Below the pieces are notes generated by a model. The model had not been told where the DNA came from. It ran no database searches and saw only the letters and a list, made by a program, of their open reading frames with translations. A DNA stretch of 6,879 nucleotides, from assembly GCA_903908785.1 (NCBI GenBank), contig CAIVTL010000273.1:1-6879 (forward strand), written 5' to 3'. The position numbers and the translations under genes are program-made. The stretch comes from Caldifarciminota bacterium (GTDB lineage Bacteria > Hydrothermota > Tepidihabitantia > Tepidihabitantales > Tepidihabitantaceae). Positions 1 through 5,313 of the stretch are shown here, piece after piece (within the stretch, counting starts at the first letter, position 1; each line of letters begins with the position of its first letter).

Positions 1-57
1 CGGGATTCCGCTCCGTACGCTCCAATTCTCTGTGTGCTCTGTGGTTCAATGTCGGAT
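1..57. repeat. Spacer with phrase-type repeat
   Basis: This short stretch lies downstream of the lipoprotein gene stop. It contains the phrase-like sequence TTCTCTGTGTGCTCTGTGG (about 28-46), which is internally repetitive (CTCTGTG twice) and resembles the degenerate phrases in the other spacers of the window, for example ACTTGGTGCCTCGGTGG near 2371. No gene and no convincing terminator hairpin is visible, but the region is cut by the window edge. Confidence 0.45.
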
Positions 58-1413
58 TCAGGGTGTGGCTCGGCCGGTGTGCCGCGCGTCGCGCTGGAAC
101 ATCGGCCACGGCGCGACCGCGGCGGTCGAACTGATGCCGATGGCCCACAGGACGTGCTCTTCGGCGGCAAGAACGGTGCTGCCGGAGATGGCCGGAGTGT
201 ACCAGTGCCGGCGCGGCGGCGGAGCGAAGGTCCATTTGAGCCGGCCGGTGGCGTCAAGGCAGAACAGCCCCGGGTCGCTGTCACCGCCCGGCCACCCCCA
301 GCCGGTGCCGCCGAGGAAAATCTCCCCGTCGGCAGCCAGGCACGGCGCGCCGTAGGCCGAGCGCGTCGGTTCGTCCAGGTACCAGGCGACGCTGCCGTCC
401 GGGTTCACGGCATTGAACCGGCCTTCCAGGTTCGCATAGATGGTGCGGTCCGCGCCGATAACCGGCGACGTGCTCTGGCCCGTGCCGGAATACTCCAGTT
501 TCCAGCGGACGGCGCCTTCCGGGCTAATACAGTAGAAGTACGGAGCCTTGCGACAGTAGACGTTGCCGGAATCGTCAATCGCCAGCCCCGGCGCAGCCTT
601 GCCGGTCGAGACCGGGCAGGACCATTTGATTGAGCCGCCCGGGGTAATGGCATTGAGGAATGCCCGGGACAGAACGTAGATGCCGCCGTCCATGGCCACG
701 GCCGGCCGGGCCACGATGCTGTCCGGAACCGGGCAGGCCCAGAGCTGCTCGCCGTCCGCGCTCACCGCATAGAGGGTTCGGTGCGAGGCGGCGTAGAACG
801 TTCGGTCGGAGCCGAGCACCACGCCGGTCAGGAATGCCGGTTCGGCCACGGTGAACGTCCGTTTCTGCGAGAGGTCGCGCCCGAAAGCCGCAATGGCCGA
901 GTTGCAGGCCACATAGACGGTGCCCGAGTCGCCGATAACCGGCGAGGAAACCATGTCGCCCGGCACCGGCGCGCACCATTGCCTTTGCCCGGTACTGTCG
1001 AAGGCCAGCAGGTAGTTGCGGGAAGGTCCGCTGGCAACGATATAGACCGTCCCGTCGTCGGCAATCGCGGGCGTGTTGCCGAACGTGAGCGTGTCGTCAT
1101 CGTATTTCCAGCGGACGGTCGGGAATTCGACCGCGACCAGGGTGGTCTCGCGAGCCGGCAGCGTGAGCAGGTCAAAACTCTTGAAGCCGACTACGGACCG
1201 GACCTCCACCACGTGCAGGCCGGCATAGAGGCCGGCGAAGGTCTGCGGGGTCACAAGCCCGGTGCTGTCACCGTCGAGTACGATTGCCGCGCCCGGCGGC
1301 TTGGATTCGACCCGAAGGTCGCCGGTGCGCGTGCAAGCAGTCAGAAGCAGGGCCAGCGCCGCACTGGCCAGAACGAGGCACAGCGTGCGCGGGGTGCGCA
1401 AGTCAGAAGTCAA
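58..1413 (-). CDS. PEGA-domain / PQQ-like beta-propeller lipoprotein
   Basis: This is a predicted lipoprotein of 451 residues. The N-terminus has a hydrophobic signal (about residues 10-26) ending in a lipobox LTAC, with Cys27 as the lipidation site, so the mature protein is probably anchored in an envelope membrane facing outward. Residues about 31-85 form a PEGA-type domain (LRVESKPPGAAIVLDG). The rest is a PQQ-like or outer-membrane-assembly-like beta-propeller: blades repeat the pattern 'ADDGTVYI...LLAFDSTGQRQW', seen at about 115-150, 158-190, 198-232, 238-275, 280-312, 318-350 and 358-395. It ends with WPMFQRDARHTGRA, a motif common in this class, often near the N-terminus, suggesting a closing or permuted blade. 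The blades have no visible catalytic residues, and a binding or scaffold role is inferred. The start is uncertain: it is TTG at 1413 or the in-frame TTG at 1401, because an in-frame TAA lies 15-18 bases upstream and no ATG fits. The stop is TGA. Confidence 0.85.
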   Translation of the reverse strand: MTSDLRTPRTLCLVLASAALALLLTACTRTGDLRVESKPPGAAIVLDGDSTGLVTPQTFAGLYAGLHVVEVRSVVGFKSFDLLTLPARETTLVAVEFPTVRWKYDDDTLTFGNTPAIADDGTVYIVASGPSRNYLLAFDSTGQRQWCAPVPGDMVSSPVIGDSGTVYVACNSAIAAFGRDLSQKRTFTVAEPAFLTGVVLGSDRTFYAASHRTLYAVSADGEQLWACPVPDSIVARPAVAMDGGIYVLSRAFLNAITPGGSIKWSCPVSTGKAAPGLAIDDSGNVYCRKAPYFYCISPEGAVRWKLEYSGTGQSTSPVIGADRTIYANLEGRFNAVNPDGSVAWYLDEPTRSAYGAPCLAADGEIFLGGTGWGWPGGDSDPGLFCLDATGRLKWTFAPPPRRHWYTPAISGSTVLAAEEHVLWAIGISSTAAVAPWPMFQRDARHTGRATP

Positions 1414-1622
1414 AATGCCCCGAGGTTACGCTGCGGGTTACGAAGGGAAGGGATGAAGGATGAATGGGGAAGGGGGAAGAACGAGGAACGAAGAACGAGG
1501 AACGAAGAGGGAAGGATGAAGGCGGAAGGATGAAGGATGAAGGGGAAAGGGGAAATGGAAAAGTGACGGCGGCGGAGTGATTGCAGAATGCAGATTGCAG
1601 ATTTCAGGTTGCAGAATGTCGT
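1414..1622. repeat. Purine-rich spacer made of phrase repeats
   Basis: I see no gene in this 209-base spacer. From about 1441 to 1566 the plus strand is almost all purine and is built from variations of GGATGAAGGATGAAG, GGGGAAAGGGGAAA and GAACGAGGAACGAAG. One 14-base unit, AACGAGGAACGAAG, occurs twice in perfect tandem (1480-1493 and 1494-1507). From 1579 to 1618 a second phrase family takes over (GATTGCAGAATGCAGATTGC, then a diverged copy ending GTTGCAGAATG), running up to the stop of the LiaF-like gene. Neither family has a clear hairpin, so they do not look like an intrinsic terminator. Confidence 0.7.
1480..1507. repeat. Perfect 14-bp tandem duplication
   Basis: The unit AACGAGGAACGAAG occurs twice without mismatch. 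It sits inside the larger purine-rich spacer and is itself made of two related 7-base halves (AACGAGG, AACGAAG). This pattern is what stepwise slippage or local duplication of a short seed would produce. Confidence 0.75.
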
Positions 1623-2144
1623 CTACTTCGCCTCTATCTCGGTCCCGCCGAAGACGACGGCGGCTTTGACGAAGAGGTAAGCCGAATCTTCCTTGAAAGT
1701 CGGCGAGCGCCAGGTGTTTTCGCCGAAGGCGACATTGCTGCCGTCGGGCATGCGCACGCCGCCGAAGGCCGAGGATACGACGACTTTGGCCGGCGTGGCC
1801 GGGTTGAGCCGAATGACGCTGGCACCGAACACCGTGTTGACTTCATAGCGATTGACGCCCGGTTTGAGTTGGATGCCGGTCAGGTCGATCGTGGCCTTGC
1901 CGAACAGCACGTCCTGTTTCCCCGAGGCCTCGCCCTTCAGTTCGGTCTCGTTGAATGCGGTCGCGCCGGACGTCCGCCGGAAAGATACGCCCACCAGCAG
2001 GCTGATGCCCCAGTAGATGAGCAACAGGCCGAAGACCAGGCGGATTATCGGAATCCTGATGCCGAGGACGCCGTTGAGGATAATGGTAAGACCGATTAGC
2101 ACCACAATGGCGCCCCAGAACAGGCCGCTGAATGCGAAGTTCAT
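1623..2144 (-). CDS. Small membrane protein with LiaF-like C-terminal domain
   Basis: This is a protein of 173 residues. Two hydrophobic segments (about residues 7-25 and 32-52, the latter LVFGLLLIYWGISLLVG) form a membrane hairpin. They are followed by a soluble beta-rich domain of about 110 residues with the repeated pattern of LiaF-type and cell-wall-active-antibiotic-response proteins: KQDVLFGKATIDL (84-96), NTVFGASVIRL (109-119), VVSSAFGGVRMPDG (128-141) and AAVVFGGTEIEAK at the C-terminus. In Firmicutes LiaF restrains the LiaRS envelope-stress two-component system. No sensor kinase is in the window, so that role is only a family-based suggestion. The frame is open upstream to 2231, but the start is placed at the ATG at 2144 because GGAGGAGG lies 8 bases before it and the longer version adds a hydrophilic tail ahead of the membrane segment. 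The stop is TAG. The gene is monocistronic as far as seen and divergent from the HtrA-like gene. Confidence 0.85.
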   Translation of the reverse strand: MNFAFSGLFWGAIVVLIGLTIILNGVLGIRIPIIRLVFGLLLIYWGISLLVGVSFRRTSGATAFNETELKGEASGKQDVLFGKATIDLTGIQLKPGVNRYEVNTVFGASVIRLNPATPAKVVVSSAFGGVRMPDGSNVAFGENTWRSPTFKEDSAYLFVKAAVVFGGTEIEAK

Positions 2145-2152
2145 TTTCACAA

Positions 2153-2160
2153 CCTCCTCC
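2153..2160 (-). promoter_or_regulatory. Strong Shine-Dalgarno that fixes the start at 2144
   Basis: On the minus strand GGAGGAGG is followed by TTGTGAAA and then ATG, giving an 8-base spacing. It is the only near-perfect ribosome binding site in the window and rules out the longer in-frame start at 2231 as the main one. Confidence 0.85.
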
Positions 2161-2203
2161 TGACAGGTTTGGTCGGTCGAAACGGTACGCGATTCACCCT
2201 TCC

Positions 2204-2231
2204 AGTGTACTCGGGCCGGCCCGGTTGGCAA
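2204..2231 (-). promoter_or_regulatory. Sigma70-like promoter for the LiaF-like gene
   Basis: On the minus strand a -35 box TTGCCA (2226-2231, five of six matches) and a -10 box TACACT (2204-2209, four of six) are separated by 16 bases. Transcription would start near 2197, giving a 5' leader of about 53 bases that contains the Shine-Dalgarno. The spacer holds a 12-bp perfect palindrome, CGGGCCGGCCCG (2212-2223), which could be an operator or simply GC-rich chance. This is pattern matching only. Confidence 0.5.
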
Positions 2232-2475
2232 CAGGGGAGGAGCCCGCTAGGCGCGGGAAACTCTAAATCCCAAACTCTAAACCCCAAAGCCCGCGTCGGG
2301 CGCGGGAAATCCCAAGCACCAAATCCCAAATCACAAACAAGCTTCAATGTCTCAATGCCCAGACTCGGAAACTTGGTGCCTCGGTGGTGAGCGTCGGTCC
2401 TGGCGTCCCCAGCGCTTCCGTTCTTCCGTGACGCCGACCCGAACCGGGGAGGGCGCGGGGACTATCTAATAACGT
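2232..2475. repeat. Divergent spacer with two hairpin-plus-phrase repeats
   Basis: This is the region between the LiaF-like promoter and the HtrA-like gene. It holds two copies of a composite unit: a GC hairpin followed by an A/C-rich phrase. The first hairpin is CCCGC-TAGGC-GCGGG (2243-2257), followed by AAACTCTAAATCCCAAACTC. The second is CCCGCG-TCGGG-CGCGGG (2290-2306), followed by AAATCCCAAGCACCAAATCC. From about 2368 to 2391 another phrase (ACTTGGTGCCTCGGTGGTGA) appears. The remainder, 2392-2475, is ordinary GC-rich sequence with a possible weak promoter next to the HtrA start. I found no tRNA or small gene. Confidence 0.6.
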
Positions 2476-3528
2476 ATGAGCGCTGAGCACCGGGACGACC
2501 GGTTGTTCGATGATTTCGCGCTTGCGTCCGCCGAAGCGACTGAAACCCAGCCGGCGGCCGCAACTTCCATTTGTCCGGAAGATGTCTTGCTCGACGCCTA
2601 CTCGCAGGCCGTCACCAAGGTGGTCGAGCAGGTAAGTCCCTCGGTCGTCAACATAGCCGTGAGCAAGGGTCGGTCCACCAGCTTCAACCCGGAAGGCCGT
2701 GGCACCGGTTCCGGGTTCGTGTTCACGCCGGACGGCTACATCATGACCAACAGCCATGTGGTGCATGGGGCCTCAGAAATCGAGGTGATGCTGGTTGATG
2801 GTCGGCGGTTCCAGGCCCGATTGGTCGGCGACGACCCGGGCACCGACCTCGCGGTTATCCGCATCACCGCGCCGGACCTGAAGGTCGCGCGGCTGGGCGA
2901 TTCGCGTTCCCTGAAGCCGGGCCAGCTTGTAATCGCCATCGGCAACCCTTACGGGTTCCAGTGCTCGGTAACGGCAGGCGTGGTCAGCGCGCTGGGGCGC
3001 TCGCTCCGCTCGGTTTCCGGTCGGCTGATAGACGACGTGATTCAGACCGACGCCGCGCTCAACCCGGGCAACTCAGGTGGGCCGCTGGTTACCGCCTGCG
3101 GCGAAGTCGTCGGCGTCAACACGGCCATCGTGATGGCGGCACAGGGCATCTGCTTTGCCATACCTTCAAGCATCGCGCGTCAGGTGGCCGGGCCGCTGAT
3201 TCGTTCGGGCCGCATCCGCCGTGCCTACGTCGGGCTGGGCGGGCAGAACATCGACCTGCCTCGCCGGCTCGTGCGCTTCCACTGTCTGGCCGCGGAAAGC
3301 GCGGTCCTCATCATCCAGGTCGAGCCGAACAGCCCGGCCGCAAGGGCAGGCGTACTCGAGCGCGACCTGCTGGTGGATTACGACGGCAGACCGATTACCA
3401 ACATCGACGACCTGCGCCGGTTGCTCACCGACGACCGCATCGGTGACAAGACGCACATGACGGTCATTCGCGGGCCGGAAAAGATGATCGTTGAGGTGGT
3501 CCCGGAAGAGTCTCCCGAGCACAACTGA
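2476..3528 (+). CDS. HtrA/DegP-like serine protease (S1C) with one PDZ domain, no signal peptide
   Basis: This is a 350-residue trypsin-fold protease of the HtrA family, which degrades or holds misfolded proteins. The complete triad is visible: His94 (TNSHVV), Asp124 (GTDLAVI) and Ser200 (NPGNSGGPL). The protease domain covers about 40-240 and begins with the usual VSPSVVNI. One PDZ domain covers about 250-345 (YVGLGGQ..., SPAARAGVLERDLLVDYDG, ITNIDDLRRLL). The N-terminus (MSAEHRDDRLFDDFAL...) is acidic and hydrophilic, with no signal peptide or membrane anchor, so the protein looks cytoplasmic, unlike classical periplasmic DegP. The start cannot lie further upstream because in-frame TAA codons sit at 2467-2469 and 2470-2472. 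No good Shine-Dalgarno is at the right distance (the purine run at 2446-2453 is 22 bases away), so leaderless or weak initiation is possible. The stop is TGA. The gene is convergent with the C25 peptidase gene 20 bases away. Confidence 0.92.
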   Translation: MSAEHRDDRLFDDFALASAEATETQPAAATSICPEDVLLDAYSQAVTKVVEQVSPSVVNIAVSKGRSTSFNPEGRGTGSGFVFTPDGYIMTNSHVVHGASEIEVMLVDGRRFQARLVGDDPGTDLAVIRITAPDLKVARLGDSRSLKPGQLVIAIGNPYGFQCSVTAGVVSALGRSLRSVSGRLIDDVIQTDAALNPGNSGGPLVTACGEVVGVNTAIVMAAQGICFAIPSSIARQVAGPLIRSGRIRRAYVGLGGQNIDLPRRLVRFHCLAAESAVLIIQVEPNSPAARAGVLERDLLVDYDGRPITNIDDLRRLLTDDRIGDKTHMTVIRGPEKMIVEVVPEESPEHN

Positions 3529-3529
3529 C

Positions 3530-3550
3530 AGCCGGGGAAACACCCCGGCT
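3530..3550. terminator. Shared hairpin terminator between convergent genes
   Basis: AGCCGGGG (3530-3537), a 5-base AAACA loop and CCCCGGCT (3543-3550) form a perfect 8-bp stem. It begins one base after the HtrA TGA and overlaps the TAG stop of the minus-strand C25 gene (3549-3551). On the plus strand it is followed by ATTTGTC and on the minus strand by GTCAGTTG, so the U-tracts are weak. Its position fits a bidirectional terminator. Confidence 0.7.
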
Positions 3551-5000
3551 ATTTGTCGACGACAGTGAATCGGGCCGTCGCAACGCGGTCGCCGGACGTG
3601 CATCGCGCCACGTAGACGCCGGCGGACAAGGATGAAGTCTGAAGGATGAAGGATGAAGCGCGGACAGGCTGAGAAAGGACGAGGCGGCCGGAGGCGTTGT
3701 AGACAGCGAGAGTGGTCGAGTGGTCCAGTGGCCCAGTGGTCAAGTGCAGGACGGTTGAGTGGCGGCACGGATTGGGAACAACCGATAGCGAGTAGCTTGC
3801 GGCTTGTGGCTTGGAGCTTTCCGTCACCCCGCTCAGGATATGGTGTTTGACCCGCAGGGCCGGGTCGCCGAACAGGGTCCAGAGTACCGCCGGGCCGTAG
3901 ATGGAGTCTGCGGTCGGGTGGCGGGCGATGACGGAGCATCTGGCGGCGAACACTGCCCGGCCGAGGCAGTGCTCGCCATGCACGAGCAGGTTCTGCACGA
4001 CCTCTTTGGCCAGCAACTGGCTGGTGCTGTTCACGCCGCAAGGGTTGTAGGCGACGTTGGCTATCGAGCCGCCTTTGCCGGATTCGAGCTGGTACTCGCT
4101 CATGGCATCCCAACTGGGATTGTCAAAGTAGCCGTCGGTTCAGCCGCGGTCGAGGACAACGGGCAGGGCGTCGGCGTTGTCGAGCGAGTCAACGTCCTGA
4201 TACGAAAAGAGCGTCTTCGACCCCACCCATGACGGCGGCTGAGACCCGTGGGCGCAGTGGCACACAAGGGACGCGCCCTGATTGAACCCGGCGACCGTCT
4301 TGTGGCGGAGAAAGGGGCTGGAGCCCTCGGACTCGACCACGGTGTAGCACGAGTCGCCGTTGGGGCGCATGTAGAGCGATTCAAGCTCAGTGGCGCCGAA
4401 CGCCCGGTCGCTGGAGGAGACGAACATCGTCGTATGTGTCCAGAGCCCCGTGTCGGTCGAGGTCTCGTAATGGACTATCTTGGCCACCAGCGATTCGGCA
4501 CGGGCCAGCGTGTTCACCGGCAACCGGCCGATGATGACGTCCGGAATCGAGTCGTGACCGGACAGCGTAGCATACCAGTTGTCCGCGCCGTGGCTGGTGA
4601 GACCGCCGGCGTAGTCGTAGCTGAACTTGGGGAAGAGCTTGACCGGTATGAAGTCGTCGCGAGTCGAGTCGCGGCAGGCGTCGCCGACCAAGAGCACAAA
4701 CTCGGGCCGCGCGCTCCAATGGTCATACACCTGCTGCATGAACGCCCGGATGCGGTCGGTCCGCGCCCCGGTCGGGAAGGCCGTGTATATCAGGCTGACT
4801 TCGACCATCTTCACTTCGAGCCCGAGGCTGTCGCGCAGGGCGCAGAGCGGGTACATCACGCTGGTGAAGTTCGGGTGGGTGATGACCAGGTAGTCGGCGC
4901 TGTTCGTCATCAGCGACTCGGGCGTGGTTATCAAGTAGCCCGCAGTAAGCGGGCCGAGCAGGCTGAGGGCCAGTAGGACGGACGCGCACCGGCGATTCAT
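3549..5000 (-). CDS. C25 gingipain-like peptidase with in-frame TGA at the catalytic Cys; candidate selenoprotein
   Basis: This is a secreted cysteine-type peptidase of family C25, read as one 483-residue gene through a single TGA. MNRRCASVLLALSLLGPLTA is a signal peptide. The catalytic region spans about 33-385: DYLVITHPNF, FVLLVGDA (101-108), DVIIGRLPV (154-162), the active-site His251 in CHCAHGS, then RG-TGA-TDGYFDNP, where residue 287 aligns with the nucleophilic Cys, and a closing FGDPALRV (378-385). His251 to residue 287 is 36 positions, close to the His211-Cys244 spacing of gingipain RgpB. Residues 403-483 form a type 9-like/FlgD-like C-terminal domain (VVPNP, LAVYNASGRLV, AGVYVAR). 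The same frame stays open for 196 codons after the TGA and ends in TAG, and a SECIS-like hairpin follows the TGA. The start is ATG at 5000, ahead of the signal peptide; it lacks a Shine-Dalgarno, and a promoter placed 6 bases upstream suggests leaderless mRNA. Selenocysteine is inferred; a nonsense mutation or sequencing error would instead make this a pseudogene. Confidence 0.8.
3628..3820. repeat. Three phrase repeats inside the C25 C-terminal domain
   Basis: Three blocks of the spacer-type repeats lie within the coding frame of the peptidase. They are GGATGAAGTCTGAAGGATGA and continuation (3628-3658), GTGGTCGAGTGGTCCAGTGG and continuation (3713-3744), and GCTTGCGGCTTGTGGCTTGG (3793-3812). 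In the protein they encode SSFILQTSSLS, LTTGPLDHSTT and SSKPQAAS, which fall in a strand-loop, a strand-loop and the linker before the sorting-type domain. The first block closely matches the intergenic sequence near 1451-1465 and 1513-1540. Confidence 0.65.
4107..4120 (-). promoter_or_regulatory. Putative bacterial SECIS hairpin
   Basis: On the mRNA (minus strand) AUCCC-AGUU-GGGAU forms a perfect 5-bp stem with a tetraloop. The stem starts 20 bases after the TGA and the loop 25 bases after it. The general bacterial SECIS pattern is a small apical loop with G among its first two bases, 16-37 bases downstream of the UGA. The AGUU loop has G in second place, followed by U. Outer pairing GGC (7-9 after TGA) with GCC (34-36 after) could extend it across an asymmetric loop. 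The hairpin encodes residues NPSWD of the peptidase, so it is under protein constraint as well. It is short, and the call depends on the TGA context. Confidence 0.5.
4140..4142 (-). other. In-frame TGA, probable selenocysteine codon at catalytic position 287
   Basis: The only in-frame stop inside the C25 peptidase gene reads ...GAC CGC GGC TGA ACC GAC GGC TAC TTT GAC. Family members carry Cys here, in the pattern C-x-T/x-x-Y/F-F-D-N. TGA differs from TGC and TGT by one base, so nonsense mutation is the main rival. TGA works as a true stop for the HtrA-like gene (3526-3528) and the propeller gene (58-60), which argues against whole-genome reassignment to Trp or Gly. Confidence 0.65.
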
Positions 5001-5006
5001 CAGACA

Positions 5007-5035
5007 AGAGTAGAGCGCGCAGCCATCCCGGTCAA
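5007..5035 (-). promoter_or_regulatory. Possible promoter giving a leaderless C25 mRNA
   Basis: On the minus strand TTGACC (5030-5035) and TACTCT (5007-5012) are separated by exactly 17 bases. The predicted transcription start falls on or next to the A of the ATG at 5000. The -35 box matches five of six; the -10 box keeps the important first two and last bases only. The absence of any Shine-Dalgarno before this ATG fits a leaderless transcript. Confidence 0.4.
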
Positions 5036-5130
5036 TGGCGGCGTTCTCTCCCGAAAATACCAAATCCCAAACTCCAAGTCCACAGTCCAGTGTCCACAGT
5101 CCAAAGTCCATGGTCCCGAATCTGTGTAAT

Positions 5131-5155
5131 CTGCGAAATCTGTGGATAGTCCTCT
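5131..5155. repeat. 25-bp direct repeat, copy 1
   Basis: The sequence CTGCGAAATCTGTGGATAGT, continuing CCTCT, matches copy 2 at 5245-5269 in 23 of 25 positions. It is preceded by a further partial copy (AATCTGTGTAATCTG). Confidence 0.75.
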
Positions 5156-5244
5156 CCGCTTCAGCAGTTCTGCATTCTGGTCTCTGAATTCTGCTCTGTC
5201 AGGCCGAGACCCCTCCTTGGCGTCGGGGCGACACTTCGTGTCGT

Positions 5245-5269
5245 CTGTGAAATCTGTGGATATTCCTCT
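5245..5269. repeat. 25-bp direct repeat, copy 2
   Basis: The sequence CTGTGAAATCTGTGGATATT, continuing CCTCT, is the second copy of the repeat at 5131-5155, in the same orientation and offset by 114 bases. The sequence between the two copies is not duplicated. Confidence 0.75.
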
Positions 5270-5286
5270 TCGGGACGGAGGAAAGC

Positions 5287-5313
5287 GACGGGCGGGCATG
5301 ATGCCCGCCCGTC
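5287..5313 (-). terminator. 13-bp perfect inverted repeat after the S8 gene
   Basis: GACGGGCGGGCAT, one central base, and ATGCCCGCCCGTC form a perfect inverted repeat starting 18 bases after the TAG stop of the S8 protease gene (5332-5334). As RNA the stem would be at least 11 bp and very GC-rich. On the minus strand it is followed by GCTTTCCTCC, a poor U-tract, so it may stop transcription weakly or protect the 3' end. Confidence 0.65.

Noticed and set aside
781..1533. Plus-strand open frame of 250 codons opposite the lipoprotein gene
   Set aside because: It is a shadow of a GC-rich gene: low-complexity, Arg/Gly-rich translation, no recognisable domain, and it runs into the purine-rich repeat.
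2345..2475. tRNA or structured RNA upstream of the HtrA-like gene
   Set aside because: I found no T-loop motif, acceptor stem or CCA-type end; only short chance complementarities such as GGCGTC (2402-2407) with GACGCC (2430-2435).
3549..4103. Separate gene starting at ATG 4103 for the C-terminal half of the C25 peptidase
   Set aside because: It is in the same frame as the upstream part, starts in the middle of the catalytic domain (13 codons after the TGA), has no signal peptide and only a weak GGGA upstream. One gene read through TGA, or one broken gene, explains it better.
3166..4113. Minus-strand open frame of 315 codons spanning HtrA and C25
   Set aside because: It crosses a terminator and two supported genes in another frame and has an Arg/Pro-rich, domain-free translation.
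4248..4976. Plus-strand open frame of 242 codons opposite the C25 gene
   Set aside because: It is antisense to a well-supported coding region, with no domain or ribosome binding site, so it is best explained by codon bias.
4140..5111. Start of the C25 peptidase at 5111
   Set aside because: The extra 37 residues are encoded by the phrase-repeat spacer and would place a hydrophilic extension before an obvious signal peptide that begins at 5000.
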